In this document: piece after piece, positions 25,553 through 35,356 of the stretch
How the letters are laid out: each line of letters begins with the position of its first letter
How positions within the stretch are numbered: position 1 is the stretch's first letter
Source of the DNA: SIAQ01 sp964484265
GTDB lineage: Bacteria > Planctomycetota > Planctomycetia > Gemmatales > Gemmataceae
Assembly: GCA_964484265.1 (NCBI GenBank)
Contig: CAZAFH010000028.1
Span: 1-64,000 of the forward strand
DNA: 64,000 nt
Reading direction: 5' to 3'
Program-made: the position numbers and the translations under genes
The notes under the pieces: model-generated
Databases searched by the model: none
Told to the model about the DNA's origin: nothing
The model's input: only the letters and a program-made list of their open reading frames with translations

Positions 25553-28138
25553 TTACTTCTTTGCCTCGATTCGTGCGATCGCGTTTCTTGCTGAGTTGCT
25601 AACCGCCTGGTTCGAGTCGTTCGCCACGGCACGCAAGCCCTCCAGCGCTTGTTTGGCATCGGGACCAATGTTTGCGAGCACGTTGCACGCCATGATGCGG
25701 ACGGAGATATTGTTGTCCTTGAGGCAATTCGTGAGTTCCGTCACGCCCTCCTTGCGATCGTAGCGGCTTGACTGCATGCTCTGAAGGATGGCGACGCGGA
25801 ACCCGGAATCGGCCCCTTTCAGTGCCGATTCCAAAGGCTCCCATGCCTTTTTCCCGTAGAAATGTCCGAGATAGCCAGCCTGCATGCGCACACTTTGATC
25901 GGAATCCTTGAGAGCGATTCTGAATGCTTCAAACGCCTCTGGAGAATTTTGGCCAAAATTCGACAAGGCATTCACAACCGTCTGCCGAACTTGCTGATGC
26001 GGATCGGTTATCGCCGACTTCAAAAGCGGCACGGCGACGTTGCGATCGCGCGAATAAATCAAGGCGGCGATCAGGTTGGCGCGGGCAGGCCCGTCTTTTT
26101 CCTCGCCAAATCGATTTACCAAAAATTTGGCGCCGTCCTCGCTCAATGTCGCGTAGATGATCATGGCATTCATCCGCACCTGAGGATTTTTGTCGCCAAT
26201 CGCTTCCTTGATCGCAGGCAACGCTTTCTTGGCGTTCACGCCCATGTTGCGTAGAACCTGGGAGGCCTGTAAACGAATGCCCTCGTCTTTGTTCTTCAGC
26301 AGTTCTCCGAGCGGTTCGGCGCCCTTCTCGCCGGCTCGCGCCAGGATCCAGACAAATTGCTGGCGATGTTGACCGAGTGAATCATCTTGCATCAATGCCA
26401 GAAGCGCAGGCACGGCTTCGCTGATGTCGCCTTGCATGTTCTGTAGAGCGTAGATCGATTGCTGCTTTACCGTGGATTCCTTGTCCTTGAGGCCGGCGAG
26501 TATGATATCCTTGCCCTTGCCGCCGTACAACCAAACGACTTGAAGCACGGTTCGGCGCGTGTCGGCATTGCCGTCTTTGTAGATGGTGTCAAGCACCGGA
26601 ACTACCGCCTCGGGCGTGCCGCGAATGTTCTGCAAGGCATAGATCGCCTGCTGGCGCACGATCTGTTCCGGATCGCGCAGCGACTCGGCGACGGAGACGG
26701 CCGCAGCGGAGCCTTTCGGGTTGCCCATCATGCTGATGCCCTGCAGCGCCTGGACGCGCACGCCGCTCTGCTTATGTTTGAGGCCGTCGAGAAAGATCGG
26801 CGTTACCTTGTCGAGCTCAAGGCGGCGCTGGGCCAGGGTAAAAGCCGCCTGCATCTTCAAGCCGAGATCCTCGTGCTTGAGCGCCCCGATCAAAACCGGA
26901 GTCGCGTCGGCAACATCGACACCGACGTTCACCATGAGGCTTGCGGTATTGATGCGGACCTTGTCGCTCTTGTTCTCTAAACCCTTGCGGAGCGTCGGCC
27001 GGGGATCGTCGCCGATCTGTTGCAGCAAGTGGAACGCCTGATTGCGAATCTGCGGATTCATGTCGGTAAGGGCTTCCTTGAGCTTGCTGCCTGCGAGCTT
27101 TGCCTGGGGGCCGAGCGTGGCCAGCCCATTCATGCACGCTTGCCGAAAGATATCGTCTTCGTCGGCCAAGCCATACGCCAACGCGATAACGACCGACTTG
27201 TCACCGATTCGCATCGGCCAAAGCGTTTGGGCGGCCATACGGCGCACGTCCACGTTCTTGTCGCCGAGCGCGTCCACGAGGGCCGGCACGGCGTCGGCGC
27301 CGACCTGCGACATCGCTTGGGACGCAACTTGCCGAATATTCGGCCGACTGTCGCGCAGCCCCGCGTCGAGCGCTGGCACGGCAGGTTTGCCGATCTTCGC
27401 CAACACGTTTGCATAGTGATGCGCGTTGGCTTCTTCCTTGGCCAGCAGCAGATCCTTGAGCACGGGCACGGCGTCCTTCGCCTCCGAGCCTATCTCGCCC
27501 AGCGAAGTTGCCGCCTGTAGTTTCGCCTTGAGGTTAGCACCCTTGAGCAACCCCAGCAACGGAGGCACCGCGGATTTGCCGAATTTCGAAAGGGCGTCGC
27601 CTGCGGATTGGCGAACGTCGTCGTTCTCGTCCTTGAAGGCGTCGATGAGAACGCTGATCGTCTTGTCCGGATCGCCGGCGAGACGTCCGAGCGCGAAGGC
27701 GGCTTTTCGCCGGACGCTGTCGTTCTTGTCGTTCATCAGTTTGATGATGGTCGGCGCGGCTGACTTTGCGTCGGGGCCGATGCTGCCGATGGTCCAGACG
27801 GCGTAAAAGCGAAGGTCGGCGTCGTCATCGGTCAACAGTTTGCTGACGGGCGCAATTGCCGGCTTGCCGATCTTGGCCAACGCGATCGATGCGTTGAGAC
27901 GAAGATCTTCGTTCTTCGCCGCCAGGGCATCGAGCAGGTCGGAAAGCGCCGGCTCGGCCTTGGCGCCGAAGTCGGCCAGCTCCATGATCGCCTGGATGCG
28001 TACGTTGACGTCGCTCGTTTGCTTGGCGTTCTTGAGTGCTTCCGCCAGCGTTTTTTCCGGGTCGGCTTTCTGGGCCTGTGCCGGTGCGGCGGCGGCGCCG
28101 ATCAGCAGAGTCAGGGAGAGCAAAGCATGGGTGCGCAT
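25553..28138 (-). CDS. Secreted HEAT-repeat protein
   Basis: An 861-aa protein with a signal peptide (about 1-24, ending APAQAQ) followed by roughly 22 HEAT repeats of about 37 residues across its whole length, of the PBS-lyase/HEAT_2 type (for example NDSVRRKAAFALGRLAGD and NVDVRRMAAQTLWPM). HEAT solenoids bind proteins; no catalytic domain is present. The ATG at 28138 follows AGGAAC. It lies 144 bp downstream of a DUF2330 gene in the same direction, but a terminator separates them, so it may have its own promoter. Confidence 0.9.
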   Translation of the reverse strand: MRTHALLSLTLLIGAAAAPAQAQKADPEKTLAEALKNAKQTSDVNVRIQAIMELADFGAKAEPALSDLLDALAAKNEDLRLNASIALAKIGKPAIAPVSKLLTDDDADLRFYAVWTIGSIGPDAKSAAPTIIKLMNDKNDSVRRKAAFALGRLAGDPDKTISVLIDAFKDENDDVRQSAGDALSKFGKSAVPPLLGLLKGANLKAKLQAATSLGEIGSEAKDAVPVLKDLLLAKEEANAHHYANVLAKIGKPAVPALDAGLRDSRPNIRQVASQAMSQVGADAVPALVDALGDKNVDVRRMAAQTLWPMRIGDKSVVIALAYGLADEDDIFRQACMNGLATLGPQAKLAGSKLKEALTDMNPQIRNQAFHLLQQIGDDPRPTLRKGLENKSDKVRINTASLMVNVGVDVADATPVLIGALKHEDLGLKMQAAFTLAQRRLELDKVTPIFLDGLKHKQSGVRVQALQGISMMGNPKGSAAAVSVAESLRDPEQIVRQQAIYALQNIRGTPEAVVPVLDTIYKDGNADTRRTVLQVVWLYGGKGKDIILAGLKDKESTVKQQSIYALQNMQGDISEAVPALLALMQDDSLGQHRQQFVWILARAGEKGAEPLGELLKNKDEGIRLQASQVLRNMGVNAKKALPAIKEAIGDKNPQVRMNAMIIYATLSEDGAKFLVNRFGEEKDGPARANLIAALIYSRDRNVAVPLLKSAITDPHQQVRQTVVNALSNFGQNSPEAFEAFRIALKDSDQSVRMQAGYLGHFYGKKAWEPLESALKGADSGFRVAILQSMQSSRYDRKEGVTELTNCLKDNNISVRIMACNVLANIGPDAKQALEGLRAVANDSNQAVSNSARNAIARIEAKK

Positions 28139-28197
28139 GGGTGGTTCCTGCGTTTCGAGGGATGAGAGAACACCGAGTAGAATACGAAACCGAGAAC

Positions 28198-28230
28198 AAA
28201 AAAGGCCCACGGTGAATTATGCCGTGGGCC
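28198..28230 (-). terminator. Rho-independent terminator after the first DUF2330 gene
   Basis: On the minus strand, a perfect 9-bp stem GGCCCACGG/CCGTGGGCC (28222-28230 and 28204-28212) with a 9-nt loop is followed immediately by six T residues (28198-28203). It begins 52 bp after the DUF2330 stop. This is the clearest intrinsic terminator in the window. Confidence 0.85.
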
Positions 28231-28282
28231 TGGAATTGGACAACGCGTCGCCTGAAGATGAAGGCAAATCCATGTGCGTGGA

Positions 28283-29668
28283 TCATGGAGGCGAAACGGG
28301 GAAGAGTTCCTCGTACTCACTCTGATCCTCGGCGTCATTGTAGCGTGCGGGAACGATCAGGAGATCGTCGTTCATTTCGTCACGCGCGAAGATTTTACGG
28401 AACTTCGTGATGAACCAGCTCTCGGCCAGGTGGCCGGTGAGTTGCTGGAGATTGCGCACATCGTCTTTCGGAGCATGGCGAACGAGGAAACCGCGCGGGC
28501 GTTCCTTCTGGGCTTTCGCCAGGCGTGCGCGAATTACCTTGTAGATCGCTTCGGCACGAGCCGGGTCCTTGATGTCGGCTTGCGTGAAACCTTCATCGAC
28601 ATCGGGCACGGTCTCGCTGTAGGGCTGCTTGCCCGTGAGGATGCCGACATCCTCGGCCGAGAGCTTGCGTGCCCATTCCATGGTGGTCGGAATGTGGCCC
28701 TTTGCGTTTGCCGTGGGACGCTGGTTCGGCGTGAAGCGGAATTGCAACGCCTGTGCCCGTTGCATGAGCGGCGGAATCTGAGCGCCGAATGCGTTCAACC
28801 ATTTCCCGCCCTCTCCTGGGATGCCGCTCGGCATGCAGCCCGCCGCAGCCTGGAGCATCGGCACCCAGGTGTACTGGTAGCTCATGTCGCCCAGTAGATC
28901 GACCTTGTACGGCGCCTGAATGTAGAATAACGCTTCGGTGCGTTCGCGCACGGAAATTTGCGTGATCTTCAGCGGATAGACGAGCTTGTCGCTCGTAAAT
29001 TGGAAGCGAGTCGGCGTGACATCGCCGGCAAACGTGCCGTCCTTGTTACGCTTCATTTGGGCGGTGTCGATCTTCATGACGGTGAAGATCCATTTCTTCT
29101 GCACATAGTAATTCAGCGTGGCTTCATCGCCAGAGTAGCTGTACTTGTTGTCCTTGAGCCATTGATAAAGATCGTCGGCACGCTCGGCGGTAATGATCTT
29201 ATAATCAAGCGAACCCACGAGGCCTTGCTCGAGCACGATGACTTTCGGCCGTTCCGGCTCGGCTGCCTTCGCGTCGCGGCGGTTCTCGGCCATGGCGCGA
29301 GCCGCCATTGGTGCGCCGAAGCCACCGCGGAATCGCATGTTGTACTCGGGCAGTAGTTTCGAACGCGGCGACTGCCGCTGCTTCATGATCGTGTAGATCG
29401 CGAGATGCTTGAAGAAATCGCGTGGCATCTCGCTCAGCTTGGGCTGCGTGGGCGTCGGGATGACCATGCCGAAATCGAGCGCGTTGCCCTCGAATTTCGG
29501 CTGCACGGTAAAGGTTTCGATTTTTTCCTTCGGATCATAGCTGATGAACACTTTTTGCGCAGGCTGCAGGATATCCGCGTTTTTGGCGGAGAAATAGCAG
29601 CAAGCCGCGCGGGACGTGGCAGGCAATGCCAGCCCTAATACGAGAGCGGACAGCAATGCGTGACGCAT
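28283..29668 (-). CDS. DUF2330 protein, paralogue 1
   Basis: A 461-aa protein with a signal peptide that ends right before AACCYFSAK, a Cys-Cys pair typical of DUF2330. Other family marks are ILQPAQKVFISYD, VQPKFEGNALDFGMVIPTPT and the C-terminal ITKFRKIFARDEMNDDL. The function of DUF2330 is unknown; the domain is probably extracytoplasmic. It is a close tandem paralogue of the gene at 29764, sharing nearly all motifs, with the main difference in the variable loop after about residue 120. Confidence 0.9.
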   Translation of the reverse strand: MRHALLSALVLGLALPATSRAACCYFSAKNADILQPAQKVFISYDPKEKIETFTVQPKFEGNALDFGMVIPTPTQPKLSEMPRDFFKHLAIYTIMKQRQSPRSKLLPEYNMRFRGGFGAPMAARAMAENRRDAKAAEPERPKVIVLEQGLVGSLDYKIITAERADDLYQWLKDNKYSYSGDEATLNYYVQKKWIFTVMKIDTAQMKRNKDGTFAGDVTPTRFQFTSDKLVYPLKITQISVRERTEALFYIQAPYKVDLLGDMSYQYTWVPMLQAAAGCMPSGIPGEGGKWLNAFGAQIPPLMQRAQALQFRFTPNQRPTANAKGHIPTTMEWARKLSAEDVGILTGKQPYSETVPDVDEGFTQADIKDPARAEAIYKVIRARLAKAQKERPRGFLVRHAPKDDVRNLQQLTGHLAESWFITKFRKIFARDEMNDDLLIVPARYNDAEDQSEYEELFPVSPP

Positions 29669-29708
29669 GCGGGTCTCCTGGGAATGGGCGAAAAAAAATT
29701 GTGTCGTT

Positions 29709-29744
29709 GTTTAGCGTTCGCATGACACCATGTGGACGCTAAAC
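29709..29744 (-). terminator. Inverted repeat, possible terminator between DUF2330 paralogues
   Basis: Arms of 16 bp (29709-29724 and 29729-29744; GTTTAGCGT at the outer end) pair at 14 positions with a 4-nt loop. On the minus strand a T-run (29691-29699) follows about ten bases later, too far for a classic terminator. It lies 20 bp after the stop of the upstream paralogue. Confidence 0.45.
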
Positions 29745-29763
29745 GAATCAGCGTGTTGTTTAA

Positions 29764-31164
29764 TCACGGAGGCGAAACCGGGAACAGCTCTTCGTACTCG
29801 GAGGTGTCTTCCGCTCCGTTGTAGCGAGCCGGCACGATCAACAGGTCGTCGTTCATCTCGTCGCGTGCAAAAATCTTACGGAATTTGGTGATAAACCAGT
29901 TTTCCGTCAGGTGTCCCATCAGCTGTTGCAGGTTGCGAACGTCTTCCGCGGGAGCTTCGCGAACGAGATAGCCGATCGGGCGTTCCTTGTGTGCTTTCGC
30001 GAGGCGTGCCTGGATGACCTTGAAAATCGCCTGGGCACGCTGCGGATCTTTCAGATCGGCCTGGGTGAAGCCCTCGTCCACGTCGGGAACTTTCTCGGAG
30101 TAGGCCGCTTCGCCGCGAAGTATCTTCACGTCAGAAGCGGTCAGTTTGCGGGACCATTCCATCGTCGTCGGGATATGTCCCTTGGCGTTCGGCGTCGGGC
30201 GTTGCCCCTGAACGAATCGGAACTGCAGCGTATTGGCACGCTGCATGAGCGGCGGAATTTGTTCCTTGAACGCGGCAAGCCAATCACCGCCTCGGCCGGG
30301 GATGCCGCTGGGCATGCATCCGCTGGCAGCTTGCAGCATCGGCACCCACGTGTACTGATAGCTGAAATCGTCCTTGAGATCGACTTTGTACGGGGCTTGC
30401 ACGTAGAACAGAGCTTCGGTCTTGTCACGGACCGAGATCTGCGTGATTTTGAGCGGATAGATCATCTTGTCGGTCGCGAAACGGAATCGCGTCGGCGAGA
30501 CGTTACCCGAGAATGTGCCGTCCTTGTTGCGTTTCATCTGTGCGGTGTCGATCTTCATGACGGTGAAGATCCATTTCTTTTGCACATAAAAGTTGAGCGT
30601 CGCTTCATCGCCGGCGTAGCTATATTTGTTCTTCTTGAGCCAATCGAACAATGCGTCGGCGCGGTCGGCTTCGATGACCTTGAAATCCAGCGAGCCAACG
30701 AGCCCCTCTTGCAACACGCGAACTGGCGGTTTTTTGGCGACGGTCGTGGCGTCGCGATCCATCGCCGCGGCCTGATTGCGAGCCTGCCCGAATCCGCCGC
30801 CGGCGCCCAGCATGGCTGGTCGGAACATTGGGAGGAGTTTGGACTGTGGAAACTCGCGCTTCTTCATGATCGTGTAGATCGCCAGGTGACTAAAGAAATC
30901 GCGCGGCATCTCGTGCAACTTTGGCTCGGTCGGAGTCGGGATGACCATGCCGAAGTCGAGAGCGTTGCCCTCGAACTTCGGTTGCACGGTGAATGTTTCG
31001 ATTTTCTCGACCGGATCCCAGGTGATGAACACCTTCTGGGCAGGCTGGAGAATGTCGGCGTTTTTTGCAGAGAAATAGCAGCACGCCGCTTGCGCGTTGT
31101 TCGCGTACAGGATGCCGGATGTGAGAACCGCCAAACAGCCGAGTTTTATTTGCCAATTTGCCAT
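29764..31164 (-). CDS. DUF2330 protein, paralogue 2
   Basis: A 466-aa secreted protein with the same architecture as its neighbour at 28283: a signal peptide ending NNAQA, then ACCYFSAKNADILQPAQKVF, VQPKFEGNALDFGMVIPTPT, a low-complexity Ala/Arg/Gln stretch around residues 120-150, and the C-terminal RDEMNDDLLIVPARYN. The ATG at 31164 follows AAAGGAAA and places the signal peptide at the start; the open frame upstream is not protein-like. The tandem pair probably arose by local duplication. Confidence 0.9.
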   Translation of the reverse strand: MANWQIKLGCLAVLTSGILYANNAQAACCYFSAKNADILQPAQKVFITWDPVEKIETFTVQPKFEGNALDFGMVIPTPTEPKLHEMPRDFFSHLAIYTIMKKREFPQSKLLPMFRPAMLGAGGGFGQARNQAAAMDRDATTVAKKPPVRVLQEGLVGSLDFKVIEADRADALFDWLKKNKYSYAGDEATLNFYVQKKWIFTVMKIDTAQMKRNKDGTFSGNVSPTRFRFATDKMIYPLKITQISVRDKTEALFYVQAPYKVDLKDDFSYQYTWVPMLQAASGCMPSGIPGRGGDWLAAFKEQIPPLMQRANTLQFRFVQGQRPTPNAKGHIPTTMEWSRKLTASDVKILRGEAAYSEKVPDVDEGFTQADLKDPQRAQAIFKVIQARLAKAHKERPIGYLVREAPAEDVRNLQQLMGHLTENWFITKFRKIFARDEMNDDLLIVPARYNGAEDTSEYEELFPVSPP

Positions 31165-31283
31165 AAGCCAGTTTCCTTTCGCGAGCAGAAAGGGAGGTAG
31201 AGTAGACCTTAACATAAGACGAACGCCGTCGCAATTTGGATTGCGCCGGCGTTTATTTTTTTTCAGGACAAATCCGTATCTGA

Positions 31284-31348
31284 CTTTTCCCCCTTGCGGC
31301 TTTACGCTCGGATAGGTCAAATTGAGCGATAAAGCCGCAAGGGGAAAG
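31284..31348. repeat. Inverted repeat related to the AAGCCGCAAGCGGC family
   Basis: The left arm 31284-31309 (CTTTTCCCCCTTGCGGCTTT then ACGCTC) and right arm 31324-31348 (GAGCGATAAAGCCGCAAGGG then GAAAG) are imperfect reverse complements with a 14-nt loop. The core AAGCCGCAAG and GAGCG ends match the repeats at 19043 and 38671. It lies between hppA and the DUF2330 gene. Confidence 0.8.
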
Positions 31349-31359
31349 ACGGGGAATCC

Positions 31360-34233
31360 TCAATGCCCACTACGTTTGTCGAAGGCACCTGCCTTCTCGG
31401 GAATGCGCATCGCGTAGAACGAACGCCAGACGAATACCAGCGCAATCGCCAGCATGCCGACGCCGACCACTCCTGTGAAGTCGGTCGCTGTGCCACCCAG
31501 GGCGATGGAATCCGCGACGGCCTGTTTGATACTGATGGCGATTTCCACTGCTAGAAGACCGAACAGCGTCGAGAATTTGATGATCGGATTGAGCGCAACC
31601 GAAGTCGTATCCTTGAACGGATCGCCAACTGTGTCGCCAACGACGGTGGCGGCATGCACCGGCGTGTTCTTTTCCTTGAGATCCACTTCGACGAGCTTCT
31701 TCGCGTTGTCCCACGATCCGCCGGCATTCGCCATGTAGATCGCCTGGAACAGTCCGAAGACCGCAATCGAAACGAGATAGGCGACGAAGAAATTCGGATC
31801 GAACAACGCGAAGGCGAGAGTGAACGCCATCAACGCAATGAAGATATTCCACATGCCCGACTGAGCGTATTCGGTGCAAATGCGGACGACCGTCTTGGAA
31901 TCTTCGATGTCGGCTTCCTTCTTCGTCAGGTCCATGTTCTTCTTGATGTACTCGACCGCACGGTACGCGCCCGTGGTGACGGCCTGCATCGACGCGCCGC
32001 AGAACCAGTAAATCACTGCACCGCCGCAGATGAAACCGAGCAGCACCGGCGCGTCCGTCAGGCTGAGGTGCAGCATGCCCGCCCGACCTAGCAGGAGGAT
32101 GATCGAGAAAATCATCGTTGTCGCCCCGACGACCGCCGTGCCGATGAGCACCGGCTTCGCCGTGGCTTTGAAAGTATTGCCCGCGGAATCGTTGGCTTCG
32201 AGGTAATGCTTGCCTTGTTCAAAGTTTGGCTCGAAGCCAAAGTCTTTTTTGATTTCCTCCTTGATGCCTTTTATATGTTCCGTCTGTGCCAGCTCGAACA
32301 CCGACTGTGCATTGTCGGTCACCGGGCCGTAGCTATCGACGGCAATATTCACAGGCCCCATGCACAGGAAACCGAAGGCAACGAGACCGAACGCAAAGAT
32401 CGAACCGACGCCGACCGGGATGCTCGTCGAACGCACTTCCGCCATGATTGTCGCTCGTTCCACTGGATCGGGAAGGTTCTCCAGCGTCACCGAAGAGTGC
32501 CGTTTGACGGCTTCGAGTTCCTTCCGGATGGAGTCGCGCTGGGCGGGTTCGAGTCCTTCCAACGTCGGGGACGTGCGGTCCTTGCTGGATAGTTCGTCCT
32601 TGATCTTTTCGCGAACCTTGAAATCGAGTCCTTCGAGCGTGAGCGATTGGCCCTTGGCAGCCGAGGCCAGTTCCTTCTGGATCTGTTTCCGCACCTTTTC
32701 GTCTTTGAGTTTATCTAGTGTTTCCGATTTGTACTGCACCAGCTGGACCTTCATCACATCGTCAAGTCCCATGCGGCTGACGAAGAAGGCGCCGCCCATC
32801 AAGCCGGCGATCAGGATACCTTTCCAGAAGGCGCTAAAATTACCCGCGACCAAACCGGAGAGAATGGTGAGCGAAGCGCCGCCTTCACGCGACGCGGTGA
32901 CGATTTCTTGCACGTGTTTGGAGTGCGAACTGGTGAAGACTTTAGTGAACTCGGGAATGAGAACCGCCGCCAGCGTTCCGCAGCTGATGATCGACGCGAG
33001 CTGCCACCAGAGATTCTTCGCGAGGTGTGCCGCCATCGCCGGCTCGAGCCCAGGAATCTCGATTCCTTCGATCAGCAGCCAACTCATGCCGTACGAGGTT
33101 GCAATACACAGTATAGACGCTATCCAAATCAAGCGTGTCAACGGCTCTTCGAAGTCGAATTCCTTGAGGCCCTTGTATTTCGCTTCGGAAATAAACTGGT
33201 TGATGAAATAAGACACGCCTGACATGAAGTCCATCAGAAAGCGCATGGCGAAGATCCACACGATCAGCTTGGCCTGCAAGTCGGCTTGCTCCGTCGGGAT
33301 GGCGAGGGTGATGAACGAGATGAGCGCGACGCCGGTGACACCATAGGTCTCGAAGCCGTCCGCGGTCGGGCCGACGGAATCGCCGGCGTTATCGCCGGTG
33401 CAGTCGGCGATGACGCCGGGATTGCGGGGATCGTCTTCCTTGACGTTGAAGACGATTTTCATGAGGTCGGAGCCGATATCGGCGATCTTCGTGAAGATAC
33501 CACCGGCAATACGCAAAGCCGACGCGCCGAGCGATTCGCCGATGGCGAAGCCAAGGAAGCACAGACCGACGACCTCGCGATCAACGGCAAGGAGGATGAT
33601 GACCATCATGACCAGTTCGAGCGAGATAAGAAACAAACCGATCGACATACCCGCGCGCAGCGGAATATTCACGACGTCCCACGGTTCGCCCTTGAGCGAC
33701 GCAAACGCGGTCCTCGCATTGGCGTAGGTGTTGACGCGAATGCCATACCAGGCGACGGCATACGAACCGCCCATGCCGACGATGGCGAACAGCAGTACCA
33801 GCGCGATGGTAACGCCCGTGCTCATCCGCGGCGGGTCGCCCGGTCCAGGCGGCGCGGCGTGGCCTGCGGAGTACCACAGGTAAAAAGCAATGGCGCCGGC
33901 GATAAACGCAAACAGCATCAGCAGGAATTTTCCCTGTTGGATGAGGTACGTCTTGCAGGTTTGAAAGATGATCTCCGCGACGTCGAGCATCGATTTATGA
34001 GCAGGCTGTTTCTTGATCTGGTAGAACTGGAAAAGGCTAAAACCCAGCGTGCCGATGATTACGAATGATCCCCAGAAGAGCAGATCGCCAGCACGAATGA
34101 CGTTGGCGCCAATCTTGAAACTACCATGTTTCCAAAGGTCGGGTATGGCGAGGTCGGCCTCGCTCGCCTGCGCCGCCGCCGCTCCAAGCAACATGATGGG
34201 GAGAGACCAAGCAAGATGCTTCAATAACTTCAC
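31360..34233 (-). CDS. hppA: Membrane-bound proton-pumping pyrophosphatase with large insertion
   Basis: A 957-aa integral membrane pyrophosphatase that couples PPi hydrolysis to ion pumping. Signature segments are DDPRNPGVIADCTGDNAGDS (residues 267-286), DSYGPVTDNAQ (633-643) and VVGDTVGDPFKDT (864-876). It is about 250 residues longer than typical members. Residues about 497-603 form a charged insertion with three imperfect 25-residue repeats (TLEGL/TLENL at 532, 557, 583). GNTFKA has Lys689 where potassium-independent enzymes carry Lys and potassium-dependent ones Ala, suggesting a K+-independent proton pump. The start is a GTG preceded by AAGGAG. An N-terminal signal-like segment precedes the first core helix. 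Confidence 0.95.
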   Translation of the reverse strand: MKLLKHLAWSLPIMLLGAAAAQASEADLAIPDLWKHGSFKIGANVIRAGDLLFWGSFVIIGTLGFSLFQFYQIKKQPAHKSMLDVAEIIFQTCKTYLIQQGKFLLMLFAFIAGAIAFYLWYSAGHAAPPGPGDPPRMSTGVTIALVLLFAIVGMGGSYAVAWYGIRVNTYANARTAFASLKGEPWDVVNIPLRAGMSIGLFLISLELVMMVIILLAVDREVVGLCFLGFAIGESLGASALRIAGGIFTKIADIGSDLMKIVFNVKEDDPRNPGVIADCTGDNAGDSVGPTADGFETYGVTGVALISFITLAIPTEQADLQAKLIVWIFAMRFLMDFMSGVSYFINQFISEAKYKGLKEFDFEEPLTRLIWIASILCIATSYGMSWLLIEGIEIPGLEPAMAAHLAKNLWWQLASIISCGTLAAVLIPEFTKVFTSSHSKHVQEIVTASREGGASLTILSGLVAGNFSAFWKGILIAGLMGGAFFVSRMGLDDVMKVQLVQYKSETLDKLKDEKVRKQIQKELASAAKGQSLTLEGLDFKVREKIKDELSSKDRTSPTLEGLEPAQRDSIRKELEAVKRHSSVTLENLPDPVERATIMAEVRSTSIPVGVGSIFAFGLVAFGFLCMGPVNIAVDSYGPVTDNAQSVFELAQTEHIKGIKEEIKKDFGFEPNFEQGKHYLEANDSAGNTFKATAKPVLIGTAVVGATTMIFSIILLLGRAGMLHLSLTDAPVLLGFICGGAVIYWFCGASMQAVTTGAYRAVEYIKKNMDLTKKEADIEDSKTVVRICTEYAQSGMWNIFIALMAFTLAFALFDPNFFVAYLVSIAVFGLFQAIYMANAGGSWDNAKKLVEVDLKEKNTPVHAATVVGDTVGDPFKDTTSVALNPIIKFSTLFGLLAVEIAISIKQAVADSIALGGTATDFTGVVGVGMLAIALVFVWRSFYAMRIPEKAGAFDKRSGH

Positions 34234-34380
34234 GATCCACGCTCCTTGATTCCACGAAGTTTCGCGTTTTTTTATCTGTATTTTGCGTCACATTGTTATA
34301 GTGAAAAAAATCACAAAGTGGCAGGCTCAGTTTCTCCGCTCGTCGCCAGTTTGTATCCTGAACATCGGAGTGCTTCAGCC

Positions 34381-35349
34381 ATGCCCAGGTCTCGCCAACG
34401 TGTGCAAGAATACGACAGCCCGTGGAAGGATACGCTCCAGGCGTTCCTGCCGGCGTTTGTGCTCTTCTTCTATCCCGACATCCATACCGACATCGACTGG
34501 TCGCGCGGCTACGAATCGCTCAATAAAGAATTCCAGAAGATCGCCCGCAAGGCAAAGGTGGGCAAACGCATCGCCGACAAGCTTTTCAAGGTTTGGCTCA
34601 ATGAGGGCACCGAACAATGGCTGCTCATCCACATCGAATTCCAGGGCGATGCCGAAATCGAATTCCCACTGCGAATGTACCAGTACAACTCCGCCGCTCG
34701 GCAGTTGTATAATACCGAAGTCATCAGCCTGGCGGTGTTGTGCGACGAATCGCCAATCTGGCGGCCAACGACATTCGCGTATGGCCGATGGGGTTGCGTG
34801 ATGGAGTTGACGTTCCGCATCGCGAAGTTGCTCGACTACTCAGGCAAAGATGAAGCGTTGGAAGCGAGCGACAACCCATTCGCGGCGGTGGTGCTGGCAC
34901 ACATCAAAGCGATGGAGACGAAACGCGATCCGCTGACGAGGAAGCAATGGAAGCTGCGAATCGTGAAGGGCCTGTACCAGCGGAAGTGGACGAAGGACGA
35001 GATCGTTCGCCTTTTTCTTGCTATTGATTGGATGATGGATCTGCCCGATGACCTGGTTCAAGCGTTCGAGTCCGATCTGGACGAATTCGAAGAGGAGACA
35101 CACGTGAAATACGTTTCAAGCATTGAACGACTCGGAGAACAGCGTGGGTATCAACGTGGAGAGGTCCACGGCCTTCGTGAAGGATATTTCGAAAATATCG
35201 CGATGGACCTGGACGACAAGTTCGGCGCACGCGGCACACGCTTGATGCCGAAGGTTCGCGCGATCGAAGACATCGATGCATTGCGTGCCTTCGCGAAGTT
35301 TCTAAAGCGTGCCCAATCTCTCGACGAAGTCCGCGAGTATCTCAAGTAG
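34381..35349 (+). CDS. Rpn-family recombination-promoting nuclease/putative transposase, copy 1
   Basis: A 322-aa cytosolic protein of the Rpn/PD-(D/E)XK superfamily. Marks are DSPWKDTLQAFLPAFVLFFYP near the start, DIDWSRGYESL, LLIHIEFQGDAE (the E-x-Q active-site strand) and EFPLRMYQYNSAARQLYN. The tail has an EQRGYQRGE segment, as in many family members. Rpn proteins have DNase activity and promote RecA-independent recombination in E. coli; the role here is not known. A near-identical gene follows 7 bp downstream. Confidence 0.85.
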   Translation: MPRSRQRVQEYDSPWKDTLQAFLPAFVLFFYPDIHTDIDWSRGYESLNKEFQKIARKAKVGKRIADKLFKVWLNEGTEQWLLIHIEFQGDAEIEFPLRMYQYNSAARQLYNTEVISLAVLCDESPIWRPTTFAYGRWGCVMELTFRIAKLLDYSGKDEALEASDNPFAAVVLAHIKAMETKRDPLTRKQWKLRIVKGLYQRKWTKDEIVRLFLAIDWMMDLPDDLVQAFESDLDEFEEETHVKYVSSIERLGEQRGYQRGEVHGLREGYFENIAMDLDDKFGARGTRLMPKVRAIEDIDALRAFAKFLKRAQSLDEVREYLK

Positions 35350-35356
35350 CACCCAC

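Noticed and set aside
29911..31200. A 429-codon plus-strand open frame over the second DUF2330 gene
   Set aside because: It mirrors conserved DUF2330 codons on the other strand and has no ribosome-binding site or motif.
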